64,000 nt of DNA, taken from assembly GCA_030386875.1 (NCBI GenBank), contig CM059570.1, positions 32,231,422 through 32,295,421 of the forward strand, written 5' to 3'. The notes beneath the pieces were generated by a model. That model worked only from the letters and a program-made list of their open reading frames with translations, was not told the DNA's origin and ran no database searches. This DNA comes from Morinoia aosen. Its lineage: Eukaryota > Arthropoda > Malacostraca > Amphipoda > Talitridae. Positions 22,458 to 33,559 of this stretch are shown in pieces; the stretch's first letter is position 1; the number at the start of each line of letters is the position of its first letter. Both the position numbers and the translations under genes were made by a program.

Positions 22458-24764
22458 ATAGGAATGACCACGCGATAAAGGCAAGGGACCCACCAAATCT
22501 AGTTGTACAGCATCGAATTTTTGACCTGCAAAAGTACAACTCTGTAGCGCTGCACGATTATGTTTCACAACTTTGCTGCTCTGACATGCATGGCAGTTTT
22601 GCAGAATTTGCTTGACCTCCTTACGCATCGCTGGCCAGACGAAACGATCGGAAATCAAACGCAATGTACGGTTAACGCCAGGATGAGAGAGAGAATGATA
22701 GTGAAGAATGGCTACTCTGCGGAGAGTCGCAGGCAGATACAAACGAGAAAGTCCCTCAGCGTCACGGTACACGCCGTCAACCAAGGTTAATTTCAAGGAG
22801 GTAGTGTTAGTAGGTTTGAGAAGGTCCTGGAGTTCAGGGTCCTCCTGCTGAGCATTAATAATATTACCGAAGGTGATTTCACCACCGGGGTTGATAGAAT
22901 TAATCCTAGAAAGACAATCTGCCACTGTATTTTCAAGACCTTTTATATACCGTATTTCCGTGGTGAACTGACTAATGAAAGACAGATGTCGAGCTTCTCT
23001 TGGTGAGTGACGCTCAGATGGCATTTTGATCGCTGAGGTCAAGGGTTTGTGGCCTGTGTAGATCACAAACTCCCTTGCCTCTAGAGCGTAACGAAAGAGT
23101 CTCACAGACAAGTAGATAGCAAGGAGTTCCCTACCGAACGCGCTGTAGGCACGCTCAGTGGGCGATAGCTTTTTGGAAAAGAAGGCAAGAGGAGAGATAT
23201 TAGTCCCTACTTTTTGTTGCAGCACAGCACCTACGGCAGTACTGGAGGCATCAACCACCAAGCTGAAGTCAGCGTTGGCAATCGGGTAGGCTAGCTCTGT
23301 CGCAGTAGCTAGCTTGTGTTTTATATCATCAAAAGCTTTACGTACAACATCCGTCCATTTGACGTAGGTAGATTTACCTTTTCTCTTTGGTTCCAGCAAA
23401 TCTGACGAGGGAGCTAAAGTTTGCGCACACTGTTTTATAAAGCGATGGCAGAAATTAACAGAACCTAGGAACCTTCTCAGTTCCTTCTGGGTCTGTGGAA
23501 GAGGGAAGTTTTTGATTACCTCTACCTTCGAAGGCAGGGGTTTTAGACCTAGGCTAGAGATTTCGTGACCTAGGTAAATTAGTGATGGCTTCCCGAGCTC
23601 ACATTTTGCAGGATTGACCAGGAGTCCATGTTCGGATAGTCTTTCAGAACACGACCTGCAAATGGTCTTTATGTAGCTCCGGGGTTGCGGATGCCACCAA
23701 AATGTCCTCAAGATACACATAGGCAAAGGTGAGATCCGAGAAAATCTCAGACATGTGTCTCTGGAAAGTTTGAGGTGCATTTCTAAGCCCATACGGCATC
23801 TTCAAGAATTCAAAGAGACCAAACGGAGTGATTACCGCGGTCTTAGGTATCGCACTTTCCTCAAGTGGAATTTGATGGAAGGCGCTTTGTAAATCAATCT
23901 TTGAGAAAATTTGTGCTCCCTCTAAATTTGCACTAAAATCGTGCAGGTAGGGAATGGGGAAACGGTCAGGCTGTGTAACAGCATTAAGCCTTCGGAAATC
24001 CCCACGCGGTCTGAATTCACCGTTAGCTTTGGGCACTAACAAAAGAGGGCTAGCCCAAGGGCTTTTGGAACTGCGTATTATGCCACTGTCTAACATCCTA
24101 GCAAATTCTTTCTTGGCTAAAGCCAATCGATCAGGCGGTAAACGTCTAGCTCTAGAGTAAACTGGAGGTCCAGTTGTTACGATATGATGTTTCGTGCTAG
24201 TCTGTATATTTTTAGAAGCTAAGTTAGAGTTTTTTACTGCAGGATATTCTGCGAGAACCTGCTCAAACATGCACTCTTTATTGAATTCGATAGCGAAGGA
24301 ATGCAAGACATTCGCTCTAGTCATGCCACAAGCGTGAATTGAGACCTGTGTCTCCTCATCCCTAATTTTACGGTTTTTAACGTCCACAATTATTCCATAC
24401 TTTGCGCCAAGAAATCAGCTTCAATTATGGGCTCGTTGACTTCCGCAATTAGGAAGTTAAACGTGAAATTTCGCCTTAACCCCAAACTGCAAGTGAGTAC
24501 TCTCTCCCCATAACATGCTATTGGCGTGCCGTTTGCGGCGCGTAGGGTCGCCAACAAATTATTATTTTTTTCTTTCGCCGTGGCTGGGATAATTGACACG
24601 GATGAACCGGTGTCTATCAGAAATCGATACTTGGTAATGGGATCGAAAACGATTAGGAGGCGAGTAGTCTGAGAGTTAGGCAACGCAGTACTCGCTACTG
24701 TGCGTCGCTGTTCGCGTTTCCCGAAGTCATTTCGGTATAACGTGGGCAGAATCGTGAGCCGCAC
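22458..24764 (-). pseudogene. G3 pol: protease, RT, RNase H, integrase N-terminus
   Basis: Minus-strand Pol of G3, broken by frameshifts near 24388 (after ADFLAQ) and near 23650 (in the RT after KDHLQVVF). The protease keeps LIDTGSSVSIIP. The RT motif is YVYLEDILVAS, so the first catalytic Asp is Glu. RNase H and the integrase zinc finger (CHACQSSK) are present. The sequence runs into the hAT element at 22449/22458. Confidence 0.88.
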
Positions 24765-25354
24765 TTTCGTGCTTGGTCACCAAATTTTTCATGGTACCAG
24801 CATAGGTTACTGTTAGCATCGCGAGAGCGCGACCTAAAGCGGCGGTTTTGAGCTGACCTATCATAAGATCTACCTCTACCAAAGCGTTGAAGAGGAGGAG
24901 GAGGATAGTCGTACGCATTTTGGTAGCGTGAGAAATTCCCTGAGCCTGGCTGAATATGAGCTACACTATGACCTAACTGGCAATTCTGGAAAGCTTGTTT
25001 TAGCTCTGCAATCTCGCGTTGCATTGATTCCATTGAAGTAGAAGATGGATTATTAGAAGTATTTGACGGGCTAAAACTAGCAGCTGATGCGTTCAAGGAT
25101 GTTACATGAGACGTTTGGAACATGTTTAGGTTCCGCATCACTGTTTCTGTGGCCTGAGCCAACGACTCAAGGCTTTCGTCTGGACCGATCATTGACAAGA
25201 ACGGCCGCACGGTAGTCGGCACTTTTGTTATATACAATTCTTTGAGGAATCTTTCAGCTATGCCAACACCGGCAGCAAGTTTCTTAAGTTCCTTTACTAA
25301 CGATGCTGGAGGGAAAGCAACTGAGATGCATGGGATAGCTGAGGCATCAACAAG
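24697..25354 (-). pseudogene. G3 gag (5' truncated)
   Basis: The C-terminal two thirds of Gag: VRPFLSMIGPDESLESLAQA, RFGRGRSYDRS and CWYHEKFGDQARKC. The capsid start is missing because a Pao LTR end (25355) abuts the codons for LVDASAIPCIS. The missing Gag start is not found in the window on the far side of the Pao material. The slip site is at 24716-24722. Confidence 0.82.
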
Positions 25355-26000
25355 TGTAATGGGTGCTCTAGCGGCATTATATCTATCTTCGCTTCGGCAC
25401 GCATTAGAACGGAAGACGTAGGGGCACCAAGAAGAACACGTGGTTTCTTCGGTTTATTTCAAGACCCGTTTACTCCGTAAATCCGCGCAGACAGGTATAG
25501 TCAGACTCGGACTAGCGATTGCATGACAGGAGAATTCCTAATCTAGGATCACAGTCGACTGACCAGTTGCCGTATACAGTACTACATAACAAGAAAGTAA
25601 ATGCATACCTCGAAGGTATATGAGAAGTAGCTGAGTGAGACATAAGAGGCAACTGAATAATTCTAGCACTAGGCATGATATTCTAATGACGGAAGGGCGA
25701 TAAGAGTGGTCACGAGGCATAGTCATGGGAACAACTTAGCATAATGATATTTCATGACTCAATTATTATCATTATATAGGAAAGTTTTAGCCTCCCTTAA
25801 CCACGAAAAAGATGTTCCAAGAGATGAAAGAAGAAGGCACCATTTAGTATGAGGTTGAGGGAACGCGAAATCTATGCACAAGGCGCACAGGAGTAGTGAG
25901 CTAGGAAAGAAGTTCCTGAAACGAGAAAAGGTTTCTGTTGCATTGACAGGGAAGAAAACAAGTCTCTAGTCGAGGAACACATTGTCAAGAACACCCTGCC

Positions 26001-26260
26001 TAATGGATGTAGGTTAGGAAGACGAGACTCTTGGAGTTTGTATAATCAGTACACACAGCAGGACACAAGTTTACATCACGAAGGGTAGTGGTGGAGTGGG
26101 CTCCAGCCAAGCCCGAGAACCATGAGCAGAGATCCACAAGAACCATGAGCTCAGTTCTCAACGCAGAGTGCTGTCTAAATACATTCTTACACAAGAGCAC
26201 TGTAACATTATCAGTATTATACACATATACATTCAAGGTGCTACATGAAAGGTTTCAACA
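26001..26260 (-). repeat. 3' LTR of copia element
   Basis: 260 bp, TGTTGAAACC...CCATTA on the element strand. It matches 30259-30518 base for base as far as I can read. Confidence 0.93.
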
Positions 26261-26267
26261 CTCCTTC

Positions 26268-29200
26268 TCACATTGAATGTGTGTCAGATGAGACCATTCC
26301 TAACTTCGTTCTTAGTCTAGAGAACTTTTCTATCGGCAGGTTCTTGGTGAATATGTCGGCGAGCATTTCGTCGGTAGGGCAATACACTACGTCTATATCT
26401 TTGTTACTTACAAGATCCCGTACATAGTGAAACTTAATATCGATGTGCTTGCTCCTCCCATGATATTTGGGATTGTTGGCAAGACAGATGGCTGACTGGT
26501 TGTCTTCGTTTATAACCATTGGTTCCATAGTCCCAAAATTTAGATCACTGAGTAAGTGCTTTAACCAGACAGCCTCTTGAGCCGCACCGGCAAGAGCAAC
26601 GTATTCGGCTTCTGCAGTTGAGAGGGCTACACAAGTTTGTTTGTTAGATCTCCACGTAATTACCGAATTACTGAGGGTGAAACAGTAACCAGAGGTAGAC
26701 TTTCGGTCATTTTTATCACCAGCCCAGTCAGCATCTGAATAACCAATGCAAGTATCAGAACATTTGCTATACAAGAGACCTAGTTTAGAGGTGCCTTTCA
26801 GGTACCTGAATATTCTCTTAACACACATCCAATGCTGTTCAAGAGGTTTGGAGCTGTATTTAGCAACATTATTCACTGCGAATGCAATGTCAGGTCGAGT
26901 TCTGGTTGACAAATACAAAAGGCTACCTACAGCACTTTGATAAGTGGCAGGGTCAAATTCGACATCATTTGGGGAGCATATCGGATTTACGTTTACATCG
27001 GCGGGAGTTGCAACAGGTTTACAATTATCAAAGCCAAATTTTGACAACAGAGCCTCAGTGTAGGCAGTTTGATTCAAGAAGACATTGTTTTTAGATTGTA
27101 CAACACTTACACCTAGGAAGTAACTCAGCACACCAAGGTCCTTCATTTTGTATTGGGTAGAAAGACTCAACTTTATTTGATTTATTTCATCACCAGACTC
27201 AGAAGCAATTATTAGATCGTCTACATACACCGCCACAATACACAGTTTCTTATCTTGAACACGAGTGTATATACAAGCATCACTCTTAGATTGTACAAAA
27301 CCCAACTTCTTCAAATAGCTATCTAGTGTAGTATTCCAGCACTTAGGAGCTTGTTTTAGTCCGTAGAGTGATTTTTGTAGTTTACACACCAGATTTTCTT
27401 TGCCTTTGACAATAAAACCGTCAGGTTGAACCAGATATAGTTCTTCAATCAGTTCTCCATTAAGGAAGGCTGTTGCAACGTCCATGTGATGGACTTGCAT
27501 GTTGCATTTGGCAGCCAAAGCTAGTACTGTCCTGACAGACTCAAATCGAACCACGGGACTGAAGGTCTCGTCGTAGTCAATGCCATATTTTTGTGAGTAG
27601 CCCTGAGCCACAAGGCGAGCTTTGTACGAGCAAATGCTTCCGTCGGGTCCGGTTTTTCTTTTAAAGATCCACTTTGATTTGATAGGTTTTTTGTCATTAG
27701 GACACTCTACCAGAGACCATACTCTGTTTTGATTTATAGACTCCATCTCATTCTCCATAGCTGTTTCCCATAGTTTTGCTTCTGGTCCACTGAGTGCTTC
27801 TTGAACACAAGATGGTATATCAAGCTCATTTTTCATTAAATACACCCATTCACCAAACCTATCAGGAGCCCGTCGATACCTGGCTGATTGTCTAGGCTCC
27901 ACTCCCTTCATCCCAGCATCTGACTGTCTATGCTCCCCCCCTCCCTCAGAGTCTTCTGGTTCTGGATCCTGAGGAAGAAGAGTAAAATTACCATCATTTA
28001 CTTCTGAAGGCTCCTTCTCAATTGGCATCTGCTGAGATTCATTGAACATAACGTCTCTACTCAAAAATATCCTTCTGCTGTTTATGTCATACAGACGATA
28101 TCCCTTGGATCCACTTCCATATCCTACAAGAACACACGGTTTAGATTTTGGATCAAGTTTTTCCCTCTCATCTTTGGGGACATGAGCGTACGCACTGCAG
28201 CCAAAGGTTTTGAGGTGCTGTACATTGGGCTTGTGTCCATTAAGGGCCTGATAAGGGGTCATATCATTCAATGCACTAGCAGGGCTCCTATTTTTGACAT
28301 ACACGGCAGTTGATATAGCTTCACCCCAGAATGATTTTGGTAACTTTGAACCAGACAGCATAGCTCTGACAGAGTCAAGAAGAGTTCTATTCATTCTTTC
28401 TGCAACTCCATTTTGTTCAGGTGTCTTAGGCACAGTTTTTTCATGGATAATTCCTTCCCTTTTTAGGAATTGTTCAAAGTCATTAGAGATGTATTCCCCA
28501 CCGTTATCGGAGCGCAGAATTTTAATTTTGTGATCATAGTGATTTTCTACTAAGGATTTGAACTCCTGAAACACTTTAAAAACATCACTCTTATGTTTGA
28601 TAATGTACACCCAAGTATATCTGGAGTGGTCGTCTATGAAGGTTACAAAATACCTTCCACTCCCAAGTGATATGGGATTAAGCTGGCCACACACATCACT
28701 GTGGATAAGTTCTAAGGGTTGGCGTTTCCTTTTGTGATTTGCTTTGGGGAACGGAAGCCTATGATTTTTTCCATCACAACAGTTTTCACAAAAAATGTTA
28801 TCTCCACTCACAGAACAATCAAAACCCCTAACAAGATTCTTAGTGGCTAATTTCTTAAGATTATTGAATCCTAGATGACAAAATCGTTTATGCCACAGAA
28901 TTTCATCAGAGGAAACGTTCATGCATTTAGCGGCTGAATTAAGGGTGCAATTAAGTTTATACAATTTTCCTACTTTACTGCCTAAGGCAATTAATTCACC
29001 GTCTTTATTTACAATCTTACATGAGCTTTCGTCAAAGTAAACTGAGTTTCCACTTTCTGTAATCTGAGGCACGGAAAGTAAATTGTAGGCTAAGCCAGGT
29101 ACATACAAGACATTCTTAACAACACAGGTATCTACTCGACCTTTAGGCAACAACACCATAACTTCAACATCACCTACACCAACACCTTGCAAGTTTCTAC

Positions 29201-30110
29201 CATCACCAACTTCAATGTTAATTGGACTAGATAGCTCATTCATACAAGAAAAATCATTCCTATTATTACACATGTGTGCTGTTGCACCGGAATCAATTAC
29301 CCAACAATTATTGATATTTATCACAGACAATGCACTGATATAATTTGTTTTACCTGCTACAAAATTGTTTTGGTCTTCTGTGTGGTTCCCATCTTCTTTC
29401 TTCAATTTTTCTTGATAGATCCAGCACTTGGTACGTAGGTGTCCAAATTTTCCGCATTCGAAGCATCGTGAGTTTTTCAATTTGGAGGTCACAAGGGATT
29501 TTTCACTGAAGTCTGAAGCACTTTGGTTTTTCAGTTTTGCTTCTTCATTCAGAAGACGCTCTGTCACAATATCCCATGACGGTAGTTTTTCATGAGCTTC
29601 CAGTGCAGTCACCAGTGTGGAGAAATGGTCGGGAAGTGACGACAGCAAGATTATTACACGACTTTCTTCATCAACAGCGTCATCAATCACACTCAAGGAC
29701 TCATATATTTCGACAAATGCTTTGAGATGAGTTTGTAAGTCTTGGTCTTCTTTTAGTTTCATGTTGTAGAGTCTTTTGCGTAGTCTGAACTTGTTAGACC
29801 AAGTTTTCTTCTGGAATGTATCTTCAATCTTATGCCATAGTTGCACAGGGTCAGTAGGATCACCCAACAAATAAAGTTGACTTGTTTCGACACCAAGCAC
29901 AATTGTTGCAAGTGCACTGTCACGTCTTTCTTCAAATTTTCTTCGAGCAGTCTCGTCCGTAGTCTGTGGCATGGTTTCCGTTCCTCGAACCAAGTTCCAC
30001 AGTTTTTCCTTCATCAGAATCATCTTCATTTGCAGCTTCCACGTAGGATAGTTTTTATCATTAAGAGCCGTGAGGCAGTTCTTTGCACTTTCACTTACGG
30101 AGCCTGCCAT
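26268..30110 (-). CDS. Copia Gag-Pol polyprotein
   Basis: 1280-codon polyprotein for the full replication cycle: particle formation, processing, reverse transcription, integration. The ATG at 30110 opens MAGSVSES. Domains in order (approximate residues): Gag (1-210) with LTALNDKNYPTWKLQMKMIL; zinc knuckle CFECGKFGHLRTKC (about 220); protease WVIDSGATAHMC (about 270); pre-integrase HKRFCHLGF with CENC; integrase FIDDHSRYTW, LRSDNGGEY and PEQNGVAERMNR (about 470-600); RT with FLNGELIEELYLVQP, SLYGLKQAPKCW and catalytic YVDDLIIAS (about 800-1010); RNase H DADWAGD and STAEAEYVAL. No stop, frameshift or catalytic loss is seen. The length suits a full copia-type polyprotein. Single-frame Gag-Pol is normal for copia; how Gag is overproduced is not evident here. 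Confidence 0.95.
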   Translation of the reverse strand: MAGSVSESAKNCLTALNDKNYPTWKLQMKMILMKEKLWNLVRGTETMPQTTDETARRKFEERRDSALATIVLGVETSQLYLLGDPTDPVQLWHKIEDTFQKKTWSNKFRLRKRLYNMKLKEDQDLQTHLKAFVEIYESLSVIDDAVDEESRVIILLSSLPDHFSTLVTALEAHEKLPSWDIVTERLLNEEAKLKNQSASDFSEKSLVTSKLKNSRCFECGKFGHLRTKCWIYQEKLKKEDGNHTEDQNNFVAGKTNYISALSVININNCWVIDSGATAHMCNNRNDFSCMNELSSPINIEVGDGRNLQGVGVGDVEVMVLLPKGRVDTCVVKNVLYVPGLAYNLLSVPQITESGNSVYFDESSCKIVNKDGELIALGSKVGKLYKLNCTLNSAAKCMNVSSDEILWHKRFCHLGFNNLKKLATKNLVRGFDCSVSGDNIFCENCCDGKNHRLPFPKANHKRKRQPLELIHSDVCGQLNPISLGSGRYFVTFIDDHSRYTWVYIIKHKSDVFKVFQEFKSLVENHYDHKIKILRSDNGGEYISNDFEQFLKREGIIHEKTVPKTPEQNGVAERMNRTLLDSVRAMLSGSKLPKSFWGEAISTAVYVKNRSPASALNDMTPYQALNGHKPNVQHLKTFGCSAYAHVPKDEREKLDPKSKPCVLVGYGSGSKGYRLYDINSRRIFLSRDVMFNESQQMPIEKEPSEVNDGNFTLLPQDPEPEDSEGGGEHRQSDAGMKGVEPRQSARYRRAPDRFGEWVYLMKNELDIPSCVQEALSGPEAKLWETAMENEMESINQNRVWSLVECPNDKKPIKSKWIFKRKTGPDGSICSYKARLVAQGYSQKYGIDYDETFSPVVRFESVRTVLALAAKCNMQVHHMDVATAFLNGELIEELYLVQPDGFIVKGKENLVCKLQKSLYGLKQAPKCWNTTLDSYLKKLGFVQSKSDACIYTRVQDKKLCIVAVYVDDLIIASESGDEINQIKLSLSTQYKMKDLGVLSYFLGVSVVQSKNNVFLNQTAYTEALLSKFGFDNCKPVATPADVNVNPICSPNDVEFDPATYQSAVGSLLYLSTRTRPDIAFAVNNVAKYSSKPLEQHWMCVKRIFRYLKGTSKLGLLYSKCSDTCIGYSDADWAGDKNDRKSTSGYCFTLSNSVITWRSNKQTCVALSTAEAEYVALAGAAQEAVWLKHLLSDLNFGTMEPMVINEDNQSAICLANNPKYHGRSKHIDIKFHYVRDLVSNKDIDVVYCPTDEMLADIFTKNLPIEKFSRLRTKLGMVSSDTHSM

Positions 30111-30244
30111 GTTTCTTTCTCTTTCACCGTTTCTGTCTCACACAGCACTAACAAATCACCAAAGTCTGTTCTCGCTGTCCCGGGCTGTTTTTCGCTTCGG
30201 GACTTAGGATAACCTCACTTGATATTGCTTCATCGGAAGGTTTA

Positions 30245-30258
30245 CTGGGCCCATAACC
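30245..30258 (-). other. Copia PBS to initiator-Met tRNA anticodon region
   Basis: Directly after the 5' LTR the element strand reads GGTTATGGGCCCAG, complementary to CTGGGCCCATAACC, the anticodon stem-loop of initiator methionine tRNA. Drosophila copia is known to prime from this internal tRNA fragment rather than the 3' CCA end. Confidence 0.85.
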
Positions 30259-30518
30259 TAATGGATGTAGGTTAGGAAGACGAGACTCTTGGAGTTTGTA
30301 TAATCAGTACACACAGCAGGACACAAGTTTACATCACGAAGGGTAGTGGTGGAGTGGGCTCCAGCCAAGCCCGAGAACCATGAGCAGAGATCCACAAGAA
30401 CCATGAGCTCAGTTCTCAACGCAGAGTGCTGTCTAAATACATTCTTACACAAGAGCACTGTAACATTATCAGTATTATACACATATACATTCAAGGTGCT
30501 ACATGAAAGGTTTCAACA
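30259..30518 (-). repeat. 5' LTR of copia element
   Basis: 260 bp, identical to 26001-26260. The repeated 78-codon ORF in both LTRs looks incidental. Confidence 0.93.
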
Positions 30519-30847
30519 CTGCCAAAGACACACTGCTAGGAAACACGTTAGAAAGAACACGTTTATGATACGCGCACACGAGTATTGTAAGACTCGTGTC
30601 ACTGGCCGAAAGGAATGATTGAGGGCGATGTACTCCTAATCTTGCTCAATCTACACTTGATAATACATGCAATGATAATTATAAGAGACAACACAATTTC
30701 ATGGACGATGCATTCTCATTGTGAGGTGAAAACCCTCTCGACAGTTTACATGTACGTGACACAAACTTCGCAATTCCCGACGCCAGGAAATAATACATGA
30801 ATCGCTTGTTTCGGCCAATGTTCGAACTGTCATTTTAAGGAAGCATC

Positions 30848-30957
30848 AAAAAATATATATATATGAATATACATCCGTATATATATACACACGCATATGC
30901 ATTCACACACATACACACATGTATACATACACACATACATGTACACACGTACACAAG
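30848..30957. repeat. AT/CA-rich microsatellite
   Basis: An imperfect mix of ATATAT and ACACACATAC runs inside Pao LTR X4. X1 and X2 lack it at the equivalent point, so it expanded in this copy. Confidence 0.8.
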
Positions 30958-32272
30958 CATGAGGGCCAAGAGGACTATAAGTTCTGTATCTCTAATCCAA
31001 CAATTCTAACATAGCGGTCATTAGTTAATAAGCACTTTATCCAAACAAAGGTGGATGATCGCACAACAAATGTATAGTCCTCACATGAACGCTTCACAAT
31101 AATAAAGAAATGACGAGTTAGGTAATGTTACGAGTTGCGAGAGGATACTCTAAAATACTTACAGACGATGGGGGAAGGTCCCTCACTTTAGACCTGGAAC
31201 AGCTTATTTTAGCATGTAAAATAAGTGACTACTCTGTCTTTTTCTTTAACCTATCTGTGGAAAAGGGACAGCAAAATTAGATCTCTAAAGCAGTGGCAAG
31301 TTACTAAGGTTATCAGATCAACCATCGTCAACAAATCCTATTGTCAAAAATGAAAGCGGCAAATACACGCTTATCAACGTCGCTTTGAAAACACAAATCA
31401 CCTGGGCTAGTAGTCTCACAAATTTCTGTGAGACAAATACTTACTTTATTTCATTGTGAATTTCTCAGAATCAACAACTGATGTCTAATTCATGGAAGAA
31501 CCACGACATAGTACACAAATCTTTCAATAGTGAAGCAGCGGTTGATTTGTATTCTTAATTAAACATGAAATTGGGTTATTTCTGTGTTCATCCATGAAAT
31601 GTAATAAACTTAAGTTACATCTTCTGTCAATTCAGATACATTGAAATGTCAGTCTCTACATATTACATTTACTGCCTATGACACTGTTTACAACGCTATA
31701 TTTACTTTCTATGACAACATAGCTGACATGGCTTGACTATTATGCAAATGTTGCTGAGCAAAAGGAAAAAAAAACATTTGAACGTTGATACAGAATCACT
31801 TGGAGCAGTGAAAGGAAAAATAGGAATCAGTTTATCAGTCAAATCACACATTCTCTTCTAAAGTACTGCCAAAATGGAACCTGATATTTCCAAACATTAC
31901 ACTGCAGCGCACTTGCTATGAGACGTTATGACGGCTAGTCTAGCTTAATGTGGGTGGTTCACCGGCCACCGGAAGCATCCTCGAATGCTCTAGAAGCCGG
32001 CTGTTCACCGCCATCTAAACACAAATATGTTAAGGCGATCGACAAATGTAGCCACTAAGGTAACACGTTTAAGTTAAAATAAATTTCTAACACGAATTCA
32101 CTTCTAAAAGACACAGAAACTTAAGATTATCCGGGAACCTGTTCCTCCCACGAGCACTTCAATTCAAATAACACGCTGCGTCACTCTTGCGGACCAGCGC
32201 GGATCCGCAGAATGTTGCCAAAATAAATTATCAAAATTCTTTGAATTTTGTCGTGTCTTGTAAGACGCGACA

Positions 32273-32286
32273 CTCCCCCCCCCCTT
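32273..32286 (-). other. Polypurine tract of BEL/Pao element
   Basis: On the minus strand AAGGGGGGGGGGAG ends exactly where the X LTR begins (TGTCGCG). This junction is the main reason for calling X an LTR. A second G-run (about 32316-32333, plus strand) lies close by. Confidence 0.75.
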
Positions 32287-32289
32287 GGT

Positions 32290-33530
32290 GGCTCTGGCCA
32301 CCAATAACTGCCTTCGGGGGGGGGGAGGGGGGCTGGGTAAGGGCTGGTTCAACGGCGGGGCGCCACACTCTACGGGCTCATCGCAGTCGTCTCGCCCCGC
32401 GGGACGCGTCGGTGTTGTCTTCAGCGACGGGTGGGTGGCCTTCCACCTGCCGCGCGGGCGTGGCTCGTAGAGGAGTCCTCTCTGCTTCCCCGACCAACGT
32501 CGAACTTTCCGTCGCTGGCGGGTGGTGGACCTCTGGGGGGGTCCCGGTGTCGTCTCCTGGTCTTTTTCAACGCTGCCCGGCATTCCTCGTGCGTCGGCGA
32601 GTGCGTCATGCTCGTCCCGATGCTTCGGATTCCGACGGCAGCTTGTCGCATAGGCGGTACTGAGAGGCTGGTTAAGGGAAAATGGGGGTGGGTGCTTGGC
32701 GTTTCCTGGAGGGTCGGGGGCTGCGGGGCAGCCTTCCCCTTTGCTTGGCCCGTTCTGTCGAGCTCTCTTATCAACAGAGGTGCGCTCAGCATGGTGCGCG
32801 TCGTACTTTCTCTTCAGATCACCAGGGTACGGAAACTCCCGTTTCAGTTTCTTCTTGGACTTCGGTGATGCGCTGTCTGGATCGCACCGAGCGTCCATTT
32901 CATCGTTTGTTGCTGACTGGTTGATAAATCTCGTCGCTGGTGGGGCTTCAGCTCGATTGTCTTCCTCTGCCCTGGTGTTTTTCATCCTTTCAGGGTCTCC
33001 GCGATCGTCTTGGGGCCGCGGATGAGAGATTTCATCGCTGTGCTGCTGGGTAATAGCGTCTTCTCCTGAGAACGGTTCAAGGCACGTCTCCGGGCCACAG
33101 GTTTTGAGGGCGGCTTCGGCTACGATTCTTGCGACCGTGTAATAGTGTTCTCCTTCGGGACTGACGTCGTCGTTCACCTTGCCGACCACTGCCCAGCCTA
33201 AGGCAGTGTGGTGGACGAACGGAGCCTTACGGCGTTGTTTGTCGGAGTGGCTGTAGAGTAAGTCTCCCCAGTCCGTCCCCAGGAGCACCGCCACTTCTGC
33301 GTGTTTGTCCAAGGGCAAGAAATGGTGAGCGAAGTGCGATATCTCCGGGGTTCTTGCAACGCGTTCGTAGGTCGCGACTGCTTTCTTTCTATCGGGGATG
33401 GAGTTGCATTACAACATTGGTGGGAGCTCGAAGGTTTGATCTTCGGACACTCCCTTTATTTTCAGCCCTGACACGCGTCTGCCGTATCGAACGGCGGATT
33501 GATCGGTCAGCGTCTCTAGCGTGTGGTGAG
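32290..33530 (-). pseudogene. BEL/Pao protease fragment with Arg/Pro-rich tail, RT missing
   Basis: The minus-strand frame runs from the M insertion point to the PPT. The first part reads like a Pao-type retropepsin C-terminal half: VSEDQTFELPPML, stop (TAA at about 33404), CNSIPDRK, then TPEISHFAHHFLPLDKHAEV, VLLGTDWGDLL and APFVHHTALGWAVVGKV. Next is a linker (CLEPFSGEDAITQQHSDEIS) that normally leads to the RT. Here it continues instead into about 270 residues of Lys/Arg/Pro-rich, low-complexity sequence. No RT, RNase H or integrase is present. The frame is open for some 370 codons after the stop. It is either an internally deleted copy or a non-autonomous derivative. Confidence 0.7.
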
Positions 33531-33559
33531 TTCTAGTTAGTGTAAGTAAGTAAAGTTAG

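Larger units (their letters stand above)
26001..30518 (-). mobile_element. Intact Ty1/copia element
   Basis: A 4518-bp element on the minus strand with two 260-bp LTRs (26001-26260 and 30259-30518) that read identically, and a perfect 5-bp duplication CTGCC (25996-26000 and 30519-30523). It contains one uninterrupted gag-pol frame, a PBS (30245-30258) and a purine tract (26261-26269, GAGAAGGAG on the element strand). The empty site is seen in X1 around 4855-4885, where the same Pao LTR sequence is continuous. Identical LTRs imply a recent insertion. Confidence 0.95.
25355..32272 (-). mobile_element. BEL/Pao 3' LTR X4 (split by copia)
   Basis: Minus-strand copy of the X LTR; on plus it starts TGTAATGGGTGCTC and ends AAGACGCGACA. 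Without the copia insertion (26001-30518 plus 5 bp) it is about 2.4 kb. Unlike X1-X3 it is joined on its 5' side to a polypurine tract and a Pao protease ORF, so it is a true 3' LTR. The flank before it is ACAAG (25350-25354); no matching duplication is visible because the other end of the Pao element is not in the window. Confidence 0.75.

Noticed and set aside
26000..26236. 78-residue ORF in each copia LTR
   Set aside because: Identical because the LTRs are identical; no start context or domain to support a product.
33412..33428. TGGTGGGAGCTCGAA as a plus-strand PBS
   Set aside because: It lies inside the minus-strand Pao protease frame (TFELPPML) and no LTR end precedes it.
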